A stretch of 39,658 nt of DNA from Parvularcula oceani (GCF_000733125.1 NZ_JPHU01000018.1:1-39658); one strand, 5' to 3'. Counted from the stretch's first letter, positions 14,438 through 23,404 are shown. Numbers and translations: made by a program. The notes: generated by a model not told the origin, from the letters alone.

Positions 14438-16252
14438 ATGTGCGACTTCACCACCCACCCGCTCAGATCCCTCGTCATCGCCGAGGAGAACGCCCGCGCG
14501 GAGGCCGAGCCCGATCAGGGTATCGATCAGCTCGCCGCCCTCATCGAGTATGAGGGCCTGCAGCAGCCCCTCTGCGGCTACCGGAAAGGCAAGACGCAAG
14601 TCGCTGTCTACGACGGACGCCGCCGCCTTCTGGCGCTCAAGCAGCTCGCGAAGGAAGACCGGCTTCCGAAGGGCTGCCGCGACGGCATCCCCGTCCGGCT
14701 CGGCACCAAGGACCAAGCCCGGCAGGCCTCCCTGTCGGCGGGCCTGACCCATCGCGGCTTCCACCCCGCCGAGGAGTACCGCCAGTTCGCGAGGCTGTTG
14801 GAGGACGGGAAGACCGTCCCTGAGATCGCGAAGACCTACTCGGTCTCAGAGCGCGAGGTGGAGAAGCGCTTGAAGCTGGCCCGGCTCGCGCCGCCGGTCT
14901 TCGAGGCCTTCGCGCGGGACGCCATCACCCAGGAGCAGGCGCAAGCCTTCGCGCTGACCGACGATCACGACCGGCAGCTGGCCGTCCTGGAGCCGCACGG
15001 CTTCGAGATCAGCGCCTTCGCCATCCGGCGAGCGCTGACCGAGGGCGAGGTCCCCGCCACGGACAAGCGTGCCCGCTTCGTCGGCACCGACGCCTATGAG
15101 GCGGCGGGCGGCAAGGTCCGGCGCGACCTCTTCGGCGAGGCGGGCGACAGCTTCGCGGACGAGGCGCTGCTCACCCGGCTCGCCGAGCAGAAGCTTGAGG
15201 CGATGGCCGAAGAGGTCCGCGCCGAGGGCTGGTCCTGGGTCCTGGCCATGGCGGAGTTCGACCACGCGCTGCACCAGACCTGCTTCCGGGTGCATCCCGA
15301 ACGCCGCGAGCCCGAGGGCGAGGCGAAGGCCGAGCGCGAGAGGCTGACAGATCGCCTGACCGCCCTGATGGGTGAGGACGAGGGGGACCCGGACGACCTG
15401 ACCGAGGCGCAGTGGGAAGAGGTCGAGACCATCGAGGCCCGGATCGATGCCATCGACGCGGCACATAAGGCCTTCACCGACGCGAACAAGGCACGAGGTG
15501 GCGCGGTGGTCTACCTCAAACACAACGGCGAAGCCGAGGTGATGCGCGGCCTCGTCCGCCGCGAGGAGAGACCGGAGGCGAAACCCGAGAAGCCGTCCGT
15601 GCCACATTCGGCGCACCGGCGCTGCACCGAGATCGCGACGCAGGCCTTGGCTCGCGAGCTGGCCGCGAACCCTGCCGAGGCGGACATCCTCCTGACGGCG
15701 GCGCTGGCGCAGAGTCTCTACGGTGCAGGCACCCCGGCAGGGATCGCGCTGACGCTGGCAGGGCTTACCCCGTCCGAGAAGGCGGAGCTGCCCGTGAACC
15801 ACGACCTCGCCGCGCGGCAGGAGCACTTCGCCGAGCGGGTCGGCGTCGACTTCGCCGAGACCGTCGCTAGCGTGGCCGCGCTCGGCGAGGAGGAGCGGCG
15901 CGATCTGCGGGCCCTGGCGCTCGCTGCCGTCCTCGACGTCTCGGAGAACCGCAGCGACGCGCCGGACCACCGGGCGCGCGAGACGGCGGGCCTGATCGCC
16001 GAGCGGATCGGCGCGGACCTGCGCCGCCACTGGACGCCGGACGAGGCCTACTTCGCCAAGCTCAGCCGCCCCGCCCTCGCCGAGGTGCTGCGCGAGATGG
16101 GCAGCCGGGAGAGCGGGCTCGAGAGCGTCAAGAAGGCCGACCTCGTGCCGATGGCGGTCCGTCGGGCGAAGGCGTCCGGCTGGCTGCCCGAGAGCGTCGC
16201 CTTCGCGCAGGGACCGGCACCCGAAGCGGAAGCCGACGCCCTCGCGGCGTGA
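14438..16252 (+). CDS. ParB/RepB-family DNA-binding protein
   Basis: A 604-aa ParB-type protein of plasmids and ICEs. The N-terminal ParB/Srx domain (about 1-100) has LAALIEYEGLQQPL and GRRRLLALKQLA, and the helix-turn-helix region follows at about 125-180 with VPEIAKTYSVSEREVEKRLKL. The long C-terminal part is rich in charged helices, with a segment ESGLESVKKADLVPMAVRRA resembling the end of large plasmid ParB-like proteins such as the YubM group. No ParA partner is in the window, so a role in segregation is not certain; such stand-alone proteins may act in element maintenance or as CTP switches. The ATG at 14438 follows AAGGAG. Confidence 0.85.
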   Translation: MCDFTTHPLRSLVIAEENARAEAEPDQGIDQLAALIEYEGLQQPLCGYRKGKTQVAVYDGRRRLLALKQLAKEDRLPKGCRDGIPVRLGTKDQARQASLSAGLTHRGFHPAEEYRQFARLLEDGKTVPEIAKTYSVSEREVEKRLKLARLAPPVFEAFARDAITQEQAQAFALTDDHDRQLAVLEPHGFEISAFAIRRALTEGEVPATDKRARFVGTDAYEAAGGKVRRDLFGEAGDSFADEALLTRLAEQKLEAMAEEVRAEGWSWVLAMAEFDHALHQTCFRVHPERREPEGEAKAERERLTDRLTALMGEDEGDPDDLTEAQWEEVETIEARIDAIDAAHKAFTDANKARGGAVVYLKHNGEAEVMRGLVRREERPEAKPEKPSVPHSAHRRCTEIATQALARELAANPAEADILLTAALAQSLYGAGTPAGIALTLAGLTPSEKAELPVNHDLAARQEHFAERVGVDFAETVASVAALGEEERRDLRALALAAVLDVSENRSDAPDHRARETAGLIAERIGADLRRHWTPDEAYFAKLSRPALAEVLREMGSRESGLESVKKADLVPMAVRRAKASGWLPESVAFAQGPAPEAEADALAA

Positions 16253-16286
16253 GGCGCACAGATGGGATAGCGGTCCCTCTCCCTTG

Positions 16287-16324
16287 CGGTCGGCGGCGCA
16301 CCCTGCCTCGCGTGTCGCCGACCG
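16287..16324 (+). terminator. Inverted repeat after the parB-like gene
   Basis: A 9-bp perfect stem (16287-16295 with 16316-16324) about 35 bases past the stop. No U tract follows, so termination is inferred. Confidence 0.4.
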
Positions 16325-16807
16325 TCCCTCGCCGGTGGTCCGTGTACGTTGAGACATGGACCGCCCTTCGAGCAGGCGCGGTGCTCTGCCCCTTCGTCCT
16401 GCTATGGCGGTGACGATGGGTCCTCCTGACCGGCTGACGGTTCGGTCCGCGCCCCGCAGGACCGAGCCCACTCCGGCGCGGCGAAGGTCAGCGAGGGCGT
16501 GCTCGCCTTTTCGTTCGGTCCTGTCCCTACTCTGCCCCTGCGCCGATCGGTCCGCGCACCACGACGCGGGCGCGGGGCTGGCGGATCGTCTCACCCCGGT
16601 CGGCGGAACGCCGACGCCATGATAGCCGACGGCCGGTGTCCTGAGCAGGCGACGTTCGCCGTCCCACTTCCTCCGGTGCCGTGGCTGCCGAAGAGCTGCC
16701 ATGGCGTTTCCTCCCCTCCTCCGCCTCCAGCGGCGCTGACCCGTCCCTGCCGTCTGGTCCGGGAAGCCTGGGCTGCGCGGGGCCCCGCGCGAAACCGCCA
16801 CTTGGCT

Positions 16808-16855
16808 GGATGATTTCCCCTGGGCTTCGCCCATTCCTCGCGAGGCAAATCATCC
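16808..16855. repeat. Branched palindromic element
   Basis: Outer arms GGATGATTT (16808-16816) and AAATCATCC (16847-16855) enclose a hairpin TGGGC-TTC-GCCCA (16821-16833) and the palindrome CCTCGCGAGG (16836-16845). The folded strand would be a three-way junction. Function unknown. Confidence 0.6.
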
Positions 16856-16977
16856 GCCTGCGGCGGTCCTCCACATGCGTTGCGGCCCTTCGGGTTCGCG
16901 GCGGCGCCCTCGGCAGCCCTTGAGGCTCCCTGCCGGCAGGGAACGGGTCCCGCCGGAGACAACTAGGAGAAACCACC

Positions 16978-17307
16978 ATGGCAGCCATCGGCTACGTCAC
17001 CCACAACCCCGAGCGGGACACCTACAAGGGCTCGCTCAAGACCCTCTCCATCGCCTGCGGCATCGAGCTGGTCCCCAACCGGGAGAAGACCGAGGAGCGC
17101 CAGCCCGACTACCGCGTCTTCACCGACGAGCGCACCGAGATCGGGGCGGGCTGGAACAGGACAGGCAAGAACTCCGGCAAGGACTACGTCTCGCTGACCT
17201 TCGCCGCGCCGGAACTCGGCCCCCGCAAGCTCTACGCGAATTTGGGCCCCGCCGCCGGTCAGGACGACCCGGACGCTTACGCCATCATCTGGAACCCCGA
17301 AGGCTGA
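16978..17307 (+). CDS. DUF736 family protein
   Basis: A 109-aa member of the DUF736 family: IGYVTHNPERDTYKGSLKTL at the N terminus, YRVFTDERTEIGAGWNRTG in the middle and AIIWNPEG at the end. The family is small, soluble and common on alphaproteobacterial plasmids and ICEs; its function is not known, though the fold resembles small nucleic-acid-associated proteins. AGGAG precedes the ATG by eight bases. It is followed by a hairpin and then the DUF2958 gene, a pairing often seen in these elements. Confidence 0.88.
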   Translation: MAAIGYVTHNPERDTYKGSLKTLSIACGIELVPNREKTEERQPDYRVFTDERTEIGAGWNRTGKNSGKDYVSLTFAAPELGPRKLYANLGPAAGQDDPDAYAIIWNPEG

Positions 17308-17312
17308 GCGCC

Positions 17313-17337
17313 GCGCCCGCTCCCAAGGGGCGGGCGC
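17313..17337 (+). terminator. Hairpin between DUF736 and DUF2958 genes
   Basis: GCGCCCGC (17313-17320) pairs with GCGGGCGC (17330-17337). It starts five bases past the stop and could partly terminate or stabilise the upstream message. Confidence 0.45.
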
Positions 17338-17365
17338 CCTCCCCTTCCCGCTGAGGATCACTATC

Positions 17366-17782
17366 ATGGAACTCATCACCCAAGACCACCGCACGCAGAT
17401 GACCGCCAACTTTGCCGACGAGAGGAAGGACCACCTGCCCGTCGTCAAGCTCTTCTGCCCCTGGGGCGCCGCCACCTGGCTCCTCACCGGACTTTGCGAA
17501 GAGGGCGCGCTCGGCTTCGGCCTTTGCGACCTCGGGCTCGGCTTCCCCGAACTCGGCTATGTCGCGCTGTCCGAGCTTCGCGCGATCAAGGGCCCCTTCG
17601 GTCTCGGCATCGAGCGGGACCTTTTCTTCGAGCCGTTCGGGAGCCTCGAGGTCTACACCGAGGCCGCGCGCACCGCTGAGACCATCACCGAGGACGAGGC
17701 CACGCTGCGGCAAGCCTTCGCAGGTCTCGAAGCCCGCGCCCGCCGCGAGGGCAAAGCGCTGAAAGCGTTCCTCGCGACGTAA
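17366..17782 (+). CDS. DUF2958 family protein
   Basis: A 138-aa DUF2958 protein. The conserved core is visible as HLPVVKLFCPWGAATWLLTG, LGFGLCDLGLGFPELGYVAL and the end of the domain around IERDLFFEP. Function is unknown; the family travels with ArdC, DUF736 and ParB-like genes in conjugative elements. GAGG lies upstream of the ATG. A strong hairpin follows its stop, closing this backbone segment before the arsenic insertion. Confidence 0.88.
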   Translation: MELITQDHRTQMTANFADERKDHLPVVKLFCPWGAATWLLTGLCEEGALGFGLCDLGLGFPELGYVALSELRAIKGPFGLGIERDLFFEPFGSLEVYTEAARTAETITEDEATLRQAFAGLEARARREGKALKAFLAT

Positions 17783-17791
17783 AAACCAACC

Positions 17792-17822
17792 GGTCGCGCC
17801 GCCCCTCGTGGGCGGCGCGACC
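17792..17822 (+). terminator. Strong hairpin after the DUF2958 gene
   Basis: GGTCGCGCCGCC (17792-17803) pairs perfectly over 12 bp with GGCGGCGCGACC (17811-17822), nine bases past the stop. There is no U tract. Confidence 0.6.
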
Positions 17823-17950
17823 GCTGCTTCGAACGCAGCTGGCTACTAGCGATCCTCACCGAACTCATTCTTTCCGCCTCGCGGACGGAACGGCAGCAAT
17901 GTGCCCGCAAACGATCTTTGGTTGCTCGCTTCCTATAGTGCGGTGGACCG

Positions 17951-19309
17951 TCAAAATACCCAGCTGACCTGTGCGTAGCCGAACAGCGTACGCTGCCCCT
18001 CTGGCGCTCCAGGTACTCGGTCGGCGAACTCGCCGAAAAAGAGAGCCGAGGCACCCATTTCGATCTCTACACCCTCGTGGGGGCGCCAACGCGCTCGTCC
18101 GTCCAACGCATGCCCAATGAAACTACCCGATCGTCCTGCCGGATCGCGCAAGTCCGCGATGACCCACTCGTCAGTCTCTGAAGCCAAGAAGGCGGCGGAG
18201 TAGGCGATGCGCGCATCGGTCGCCGTCGTCGGCTTCACCTCTAGGCGCGCGCCAGGCGCGTTGAGGTTCGCCGGTGTGAGGGGGCCGTGCAGAGAAGTGT
18301 TGCCCAGGTCCGTCCGGCGGCCCCCGAACAGACGTTCATACTGACCGAACTCGTCGTCAGCCGGGTCGTCATCACCGCTTGCCCAGTACCACTCCGCCGC
18401 TAGGCGCGGCTGCCATAGAACGTCCCAGCTGTAGCCGACTGCTGCGAACAACATCGTCGCGAACACGTCGAGATCGCGGGTATTTTCTGCGTCGCTCGAA
18501 GTGCGCCGTGAGCCGAAGCGGGCTGCCCCCTCGACATCGGCGTCCCAGCGTCCCGCAGCGGGTGCCCGGTACAAGCGCCCACCCGGCTGGACGTAGCGCC
18601 GGTTCGGCGTCTGCACGTCCGCGGCGTCGTCCTCATGAAGCGCGTAGACGAAGCCTTCGAGCCAGACATCATCCGCCAGAACGGGAAGCGCGTTCGCCCG
18701 ACGGTAGTGCACGCCACCGATCCGGCGCTGCCACTGCTCCTCGTCCGCGGACGGCACGTTGTCACCGATCTCTTGGCGGTTGCTTGGGAAGCGACCGACC
18801 GGCACCAACCCAACGACGTGAACAAGATCACCACGTGGGCTCTCAGCCACGACATGGACACCACTATAGTTCTTGACGACGTTGGCGTAGCTCACGCGCT
18901 CGATCTGCCGCTTCGATCCTATGCTGACCGTCTGTCGTCCGAAGGTCGCGGAGGTCGTCCAGTTGCCAGTCGCCCCTTGCCAGCGGACATAGGCCTGCAA
19001 CACGTCGATCGGGTTGACGTAGCTAGACGACAACGGCGTGCCCGCATCGTCCAGGAAGGCCTCGCTGTCCTGCAGCTCGACACCCGCCGCCCAGCCGCTC
19101 CGTCGCAGCTCGGCAAGAAGGAGCGCCCGCGTGAAGAGAGCCTGATCGCTGCCCGTGCGGCCGGCGCGAAACTGGCCGTCCAAACTCTCGTAGCGAACTC
19201 TGGCTTCGCCAGCGAGGTGCAGGGATAGGCCCGAACCGTCTTGTGCGGCCACATCGCTGGTTATCCATGCTGCGACAGACAGAACCGCAGCCGTCAGCCG
19301 ACGGTTCAC
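17951..19309 (-). CDS. Alginate-export-family outer-membrane porin
   Basis: A 452-aa beta-barrel of the alginate_exp family. I start at the GTG at 19309, seven bases after the lipoprotein stop, because it gives a clean signal peptide: basic VNRRL, hydrophobic LTAAVLSVAAW, cleavage after DVAAQ. The mature protein has alternating barrel strands, the family segment RVRYESLDGQF near the N terminus, FGRQTVSIGSKRQIERVSY, and ends in a terminal Phe as outer-membrane proteins do. Despite the family name these porins pass other anions too. It is the second gene of a two-gene operon preceded by an ArsR-type operator, so arsenate, arsenite or phosphate permeation is a reasonable guess. The larger frame up to 19414 overlaps the lipoprotein and is not used. 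Confidence 0.8.
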   Translation of the reverse strand: MNRRLTAAVLSVAAWITSDVAAQDGSGLSLHLAGEARVRYESLDGQFRAGRTGSDQALFTRALLLAELRRSGWAAGVELQDSEAFLDDAGTPLSSSYVNPIDVLQAYVRWQGATGNWTTSATFGRQTVSIGSKRQIERVSYANVVKNYSGVHVVAESPRGDLVHVVGLVPVGRFPSNRQEIGDNVPSADEEQWQRRIGGVHYRRANALPVLADDVWLEGFVYALHEDDAADVQTPNRRYVQPGGRLYRAPAAGRWDADVEGAARFGSRRTSSDAENTRDLDVFATMLFAAVGYSWDVLWQPRLAAEWYWASGDDDPADDEFGQYERLFGGRRTDLGNTSLHGPLTPANLNAPGARLEVKPTTATDARIAYSAAFLASETDEWVIADLRDPAGRSGSFIGHALDGRARWRPHEGVEIEMGASALFFGEFADRVPGAPEGQRTLFGYAQVSWVF

Positions 19310-19316
19310 CGCTCGA

Positions 19317-19691
19317 CTACCGCGCGGTGAGTTCGAAACTGCCGGACGCGTTCGCCTCGAACACGCCGACGCATTCTTCTTCGTGGCTGCCGAACGGGCA
19401 GGACAGTCCCTCATCGGTCACCTGGACACGCAGGGAGGCGTCGCCTGCGTCGTACTCGCAGCGCGCAGTCACGACGTCGTCGAGGAAGACCTTGCCGAAG
19501 TCGCGGCTGCCTCGAGCCTGCTGCCGGGCCCGTGCGGTCCGCCCCCGTGCCGTCTCCGCTCTGCAGTCGATAGACCAGCGGCCGTTCCCGTCGAGGTCGA
19601 CGTTCAAGTTCCCTGATGGCCCTTCATAGGCCGGTCCGGATGCGCAGGCTGCAAGTCCAAGCGCAGCGGCGCCTGCTATGGTCGATCGCAT
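19317..19691 (-). CDS. Small lipoprotein, first gene of the porin operon
   Basis: A 124-aa secreted protein with a short signal peptide and lipobox: MRSTIAGAAALGLAACASG, with the lipid-accepting Cys at residue 16. The mature part has GNLNVDLDGNGRWSIDC and ends with GSFELTAR. It contains paired cysteines that could form disulfides in the periplasm (CRAE, ARCEYD, LSCPFG, EECVGVF). No family recognised. GGAG lies upstream of the ATG. It is cotranscribed with the porin and has the ArsR-type operator about 60 bases upstream. Confidence 0.75.
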   Translation of the reverse strand: MRSTIAGAAALGLAACASGPAYEGPSGNLNVDLDGNGRWSIDCRAETARGRTARARQQARGSRDFGKVFLDDVVTARCEYDAGDASLRVQVTDEGLSCPFGSHEEECVGVFEANASGSFELTAR

Positions 19692-19749
19692 GGTCGTTCT
19701 CCTCCCGTCCTTTCGGACAGAACCGTGCCTACTTCAAACCTTCCATTAA

Positions 19750-19765
19750 TTCAACTATCGTTGAA
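19750..19765. promoter_or_regulatory. ArsR-type operator upstream of the lipoprotein-porin operon
   Basis: TTCAAC-TATC-GTTGAA is a perfect inverted repeat, followed by ACG. It matches the site at 20164-20179 in the arsR-acr3 promoter region at the ATCGTTGAAACG core. Confidence 0.65.
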
Positions 19766-19778
19766 ACGTTGAAAACGT

Positions 19779-20126
19779 CTAAGAACAGTCGACCGTGGAG
19801 GCATTCGTAAGCGGCTTGCAGACCTCCGGATGCCCGTCGCAGCAGTCTCGGACCATCGCCTCGACCAGGCTCGTTATCGCGCCGATCTCGGCGGCGTAGA
19901 TCAGTCTGCGGCCATCGCGTCGCACCGCGGTCAGCCCGGCCCGCTGTAAGATCGCGAGGTGGTTCGAAAGGGTGTTGGGCGCGATCTCTAAGAACTCGGC
20001 GATCGTTCCTGCCGACAGACCTTCGTTTCCGGCCCGCATAAGAGCACGGAACACCTCGAAGCGGGTCGAGTGGGCGAGCGCTGAGAGTTGCTCGACGGTG
20101 CGGTCTCGGTCGGGATTGGCTTTCAT
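19779..20126 (-). CDS. arsR: ArsR-family metalloregulator
   Basis: A 115-aa winged-helix repressor that releases DNA when it binds As(III). The DNA-binding part is ALMRAGNEGLSAGTIAEFLEIAPNTLSNHLAILQRAG with the wing RRDGRRLIYAAE. The C-terminal tail carries DCCDGHPEVC, three cysteines that probably form the arsenite site, as in ArsR proteins with C-terminal thiols. The ATG at 20126 fits family length; a GTG at 20153 is an alternative. The gene is divergent from acr3-arsC-arsH, with an operator at 20164-20179, and a second similar site lies just beyond its own 3' end. Confidence 0.9.
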   Translation of the reverse strand: MKANPDRDRTVEQLSALAHSTRFEVFRALMRAGNEGLSAGTIAEFLEIAPNTLSNHLAILQRAGLTAVRRDGRRLIYAAEIGAITSLVEAMVRDCCDGHPEVCKPLTNASTVDCS

Positions 20127-20163
20127 CCTGCCAGCGTAGACGATCCGGCGCACGACGTCATAG

Positions 20164-20179
20164 TTCGAAGATCGTTGAA
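20164..20179. promoter_or_regulatory. ArsR-type operator in the arsR-acr3 divergent region
   Basis: TTCGAA-GATC-GTTGAA, a near-palindrome with one mismatched pair, followed by ACG. It lies between the divergent arsR and acr3 starts. Confidence 0.6.
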
Positions 20180-20227
20180 ACGATGATGGACCGCCGGTAG
20201 GGGCGCTGTCTCTCTCGGAGGCCGCCT

Positions 20228-21253
20228 TTGGGTCCGTTCGAACGTTATCTCAGTCTGTGGGTCGTACTCGCGATCACGCTCGGCGTTGCGCTCGGCCGCA
20301 TCGTACCCGGCCTGTTCGAGGCGCTGGCCGCGCTCGAGGTCGCGAAGGTGAACCTGGTCGTCGCGATCCTGATCTGGGCGATGGTCTACCCCGTCATGCT
20401 CGGCGTCGACTTCGCCGGACTGTGCCGAGTGAAAGACGAACCGAGGGGCCTCTTCGTCACTCTCGCGGTCAACTGGCTGATCAAGCCCTTCTCGATGGCC
20501 GCGCTCGGCGTGATCTTCTTTCGCGGCGTCTTCGCCGGCGCGATTCCGCCCGAGGACGCGGAAGGCTACATTGCCGGCCTCGTCCTTCTCGGCGCGGCCC
20601 CCTGCACGGCGATGGTCTTCGTCTGGTCGCAGCTGACGCGCGGCGACGCGAACTACACCCTCGCCCAGGTCAGCGTGAACGACGCGATCATGGTCTTCGC
20701 CTACGCGCCTATCGTCGCCTTCCTGCTCGGCGTAACCGACATTCCGGTGCCGTGGGAGACGCTCGTTCTCTCGGTCCTCCTCTACGTGATCGTGCCGCTC
20801 GCCGCCGGCCTCCTGACACGCCGGGCGCTGATGCGGCGCAGCAGTGGCGCGCTGGACCGGTACACGGAGCGGCTGAAGCCCGCCGGGCCGGTTGGCCTCG
20901 TCCTCACCGTGGTCCTTCTCTTCGGCTTCCAGGGCGAGGTGATCCTCGACCGGCCGGTCGTAATCGCAATGATCGCCGTGCCGATCCTGATCCAGTCCTA
21001 CGGCATCTTCGCTATCGCCTACGGCGCGGCCTTCTTGCTCAAGGTACCCCACCGGGTCGCCGCGCCCTGTGCCCTCATCGGCACGTCGAACTTCTTCGAG
21101 CTGGCCGTCGCCGTGGCGATCAGCCTCTACGGCTTGGCCTCGCCGGCCGCACTCGCGACGGTGGTCGGCGTCCTGGTGGAAGTGCCTGTGATGTTGTCGC
21201 TCGTCGCCTTCGCCAATCGCACCCGTACACGTTTCGAGGCAGTTCCGGCATGA
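20228..21253 (+). CDS. acr3: ACR3-family arsenite efflux transporter
   Basis: A 341-aa inner-membrane transporter that exports As(III) using the proton gradient. It shows about ten hydrophobic segments and ACR3 landmarks: [41 protein letters not shown] with the conserved essential Cys, and [15 protein letters not shown]. The start is taken as TTG at 20228, because GGAGG lies six bases upstream and the sequence then begins as the family does. It overlaps arsC by 4 bases (ATGA). It is the first gene of the acr3-arsC-arsH operon under ArsR. Confidence 0.92.
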   Translation: MGPFERYLSLWVVLAITLGVALGRIVPGLFEALAALEVAKVNLVVAILIWAMVYPVMLGVDFAGLCRVKDEPRGLFVTLAVNWLIKPFSMAALGVIFFRGVFAGAIPPEDAEGYIAGLVLLGAAPCTAMVFVWSQLTRGDANYTLAQVSVNDAIMVFAYAPIVAFLLGVTDIPVPWETLVLSVLLYVIVPLAAGLLTRRALMRRSSGALDRYTERLKPAGPVGLVLTVVLLFGFQGEVILDRPVVIAMIAVPILIQSYGIFAIAYGAAFLLKVPHRVAAPCALIGTSNFFELAVAVAISLYGLASPAALATVVGVLVEVPVMLSLVAFANRTRTRFEAVPA

Positions 21254-21690
21254 CGATCACCTTCTATCACAACCCAGCCTGCGGTACCTCGCGCAACGCC
21301 CTCGCTATCGTGCAGGCAAGCGGTGATGCAGGGGCCGGTTTGTCAATCATCGAGTATCTGAAGACCCCGCCTTCGCGGGAGCGCCTGGCGAAGCTCTTTG
21401 CAACTGCCGGCATCACGCCGCGGGAGGCGATGCGTATCAAGGGCAACGAAGCCCTCCTCGGCGCCGAGGACCTTCGGGAGCCGGACATCGACCCTGCTGC
21501 CGATGCCGAACGAGTCCTCGATGCGATGCCAGCACACCCGATCCTGATCAATCGTCCGCTCGCCGAAGGACCCCGCGGTGCCGTTCTGGCACGACCGAGC
21601 GAACGCGTCGCGGCGATCCTGACCGAACCGCCGGCGAGTTGGACCAAAGAGGATGGCGAGGTCGTTCAGCTTAGGGACGACGAATCATGA
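21250..21690 (+). CDS. arsC: Arsenate reductase, glutaredoxin-dependent
   Basis: Reduces arsenate to arsenite for export by Acr3. 146 aa, with [13 protein letters not shown] at the N terminus holding the catalytic Cys, and the anion-site residues in [10 protein letters not shown]. Length and motifs fit the Grx-linked ArsC/Spx-like family. Start and stop overlap the neighbours by 4 bases each, so translation is coupled. Confidence 0.93.
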   Translation: MTITFYHNPACGTSRNALAIVQASGDAGAGLSIIEYLKTPPSRERLAKLFATAGITPREAMRIKGNEALLGAEDLREPDIDPAADAERVLDAMPAHPILINRPLAEGPRGAVLARPSERVAAILTEPPASWTKEDGEVVQLRDDES

Positions 21691-22487
21691 GCAAGGCGGA
21701 CAGTACGCCAAAGGGCGTCACGGATATCAGACTCTCAACGGCGGCTGAGCAGCATCTGCGTGACGCCGAGCTCCCGAACCTCGTCCCCGGCGCTCTGCAG
21801 CCGATCGATCCGGACGACTTCGCGAGGCCCGGCGATCCGCGTCATCCGCCGCGAATTCTGCTCCTCTATGGCAGCCTGCGGGAGCGGTCCTACTCCCGCC
21901 TCCTCAGCGAGGAAGCGGCGCGATTGCTGCAGCACCTCGGTTGCGACACCCGGACCTTCTCGCCGGATGGCTTGCCCCTGCCAGACGCGGCCTTCGAGGA
22001 CGGGGAACCTGCAGATCATCCGAAGGTCGCCGAGCTTCGCGACTTCGCCACTTGGTCCGAAGGCATGATGTGGGTGAGCCCGGAGCGGCACGGCGCGATG
22101 ACGGGCATCATGAAAGCTCAGATCGACTGGCTGCCGCTCTCGCTGGGCGGCGTGCGTCCGACGCAAGGAAAAACGCTGGCCTTAGCACAAGTCTCCGGCG
22201 GCTCGCAGAGCTTCAACACGCTGAACCAGATGCGCGTGCTCGGCCGATGGATGCGGATGGTGACGATCCCCAACCAGTCGAGCGTGCCCAAAGCCTTCGC
22301 CGAGTTCGACGAGGCGGGACGGATGAAACCGTCACCCTTCTACATGCGCCTCGTCGACGTCTGCGAGGAGCTGGTCCGCTTCACCTGGATGGTGCGCGGC
22401 CGTTCGGCGCTGCTGACGGACCGCTACTCCGAACGCGTCGAAAGCGCCGAGGAGACGAGCGCGCGGGTGAACCATCTGTCGATCTGA
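21687..22487 (+). CDS. arsH: ArsH NADPH-dependent FMN reductase
   Basis: A 266-aa flavoprotein that in relatives oxidises trivalent organoarsenicals and protects against oxidative stress. The flavodoxin-like fold is marked by [17 protein letters not shown] (FMN phosphate loop) and [21 protein letters not shown], the ArsH signature, then [16 protein letters not shown]. It is the last gene of the ars operon; a gene-free stretch of about 560 bases follows. Confidence 0.93.
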   Translation: MSKADSTPKGVTDIRLSTAAEQHLRDAELPNLVPGALQPIDPDDFARPGDPRHPPRILLLYGSLRERSYSRLLSEEAARLLQHLGCDTRTFSPDGLPLPDAAFEDGEPADHPKVAELRDFATWSEGMMWVSPERHGAMTGIMKAQIDWLPLSLGGVRPTQGKTLALAQVSGGSQSFNTLNQMRVLGRWMRMVTIPNQSSVPKAFAEFDEAGRMKPSPFYMRLVDVCEELVRFTWMVRGRSALLTDRYSERVESAEETSARVNHLSI

Positions 22488-23046
22488 CCGCGAGGTCGGG
22501 ATCTGAATGACCGGCCTCGCCGACATCGCTGCCGTCGTGCCTGCGAGAACGAATGGACGGCACGTCACCAGCATGAGCGTCTGGTTCCTACGCCCTTTCC
22601 GGACGTGGGATCGCGCTTCTTCAACGTCCGATTAGGGCCAGGCCCTGCCGGTCAGGTGAGGCAACGATCCTACCACGACACGGCTCATAGGGAGCGCCTG
22701 ACCGTCGCCTCAGCAGTCTCCGGCAGGCCGAGCGCGTAGGGTAGAACCCGGCACACTCGCCTTCCTCCGGAAGGCGGGATGCTCCCGCATCCCAGAGCGG
22801 CGTCGTCCCTTCGGGCCGACCCATTCCCTCTCTCGACACGCCCCATCCTACACCGCGCGGTCGGCCCGCCTCCAGGATCGGGACTTCTTGCCGGTCGCGT
22901 CCGGGTTCAGCGCGAGCTGTGGGCAGCTGTTCCCGCGACCGTCAACAAGTCCCGCCCGCATGGCGGCGCCGCTGGGGCGGCGTCCTGGACCCGGTCCGCC
23001 GTGCGGCTCCGGCCGGCGGTGTCGACCAGAGGAAGGAGACGACGCC
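22488..23046. other. Gene-free region with tandem hairpins
   Basis: No credible gene in about 560 bases. Two adjoining perfect hairpins, CGCCTTCC-TCC-GGAAGGCG (22758-22776) and GGGATGC-TCCC-GCATCCC (22776-22793), share a base. The last part leads to the ribosome site of the next small gene. Confidence 0.5.
22758..22793. repeat. Adjoining hairpins
   Basis: Stems of 8 and 7 bp, both perfect, arranged back to back without spacing. They are about 270 bases past arsH, too far for a simple terminator, and about 250 before the next gene. Confidence 0.55.
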
Positions 23047-23250
23047 ATGACCATCACCTTTGACACCGCCCGCCTGTTCAGCCTGGACGAGGAGATCGCC
23101 GTCGCGGAGAAGGAGCTCCACAGCGCCATCCGCTACGCCCGGACCCGCGAGGCGGACTTCGACCAGTACGGCGTTGGGGGCACCCCCCACCTCGCCGCAC
23201 TAACGGAGCGCCTAGAGCTTCTCCGCCAGGAACGAAGGGAGGGGTGCTGA
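23047..23250 (+). CDS. Small hypothetical protein
   Basis: A 67-aa charged protein, MTITFDTARLFSLDEEIA and then mostly helix-forming sequence with Glu/Lys/Arg, possibly a short coiled coil. No known family. The gene is supported by GGAAGGAG upstream of the ATG, codon use, and an intrinsic terminator that overlaps its stop. It lies in the backbone ahead of ssb. Confidence 0.6.
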   Translation: MTITFDTARLFSLDEEIAVAEKELHSAIRYARTREADFDQYGVGGTPHLAALTERLELLRQERREGC

Positions 23251-23260
23251 CCCCTCTTTT
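23239..23260 (+). terminator. Intrinsic terminator overlapping a stop codon
   Basis: GAGGGGT-GCTG-ACCCCTC followed by TTTT is a textbook rho-independent terminator; the TGA stop of the small gene lies in its loop and stem. A second stem, CCGTGCCTCGA with TCGGGGCACGG (23263-23290, one mismatch that can pair as G-U), follows at once. Confidence 0.75.
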
Positions 23261-23404
23261 GGCCGTGCCTCGACCTTCATCGGGGCACGGTCTTCGAGCC
23301 GGTCTTGCTCGCCGGTGAGGATTGCCAAACCGACGGTCTACCGATACCTTTAATGCGCTTTTCCGAGGTACGAGGCCGGTCTCCTGAGCACAGGAGCACC
23401 CGCA

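Larger units (their letters stand above)
16253..16977. other. Gene-free structured intergenic region
   Basis: About 725 bases between the parB-like and DUF736 genes. Open frames here lack family features, starts or ribosome sites and I consider none real. It holds an inverted repeat CGGTCGGCG/CGCCGACCG (16287-16324) just after parB, likely a terminator, a branched structure at 16808-16855, and the 16-base palindrome TCCCTGCCGGCAGGGA (16927-16942) before the DUF736 gene. A small RNA, origin or regulatory role is possible. Confidence 0.5.

Noticed and set aside
14846-16834. A 662-aa open frame on the minus strand opposite the parB-like gene
   Set aside because: It is the antisense shadow of a GC-rich gene with clear ParB motifs; its product is low-complexity and matches no family.
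20123-21052. A 309-aa minus-strand open frame opposite acr3
   Set aside because: It opposes a transporter with clear ACR3 motifs and is charged low-complexity sequence.
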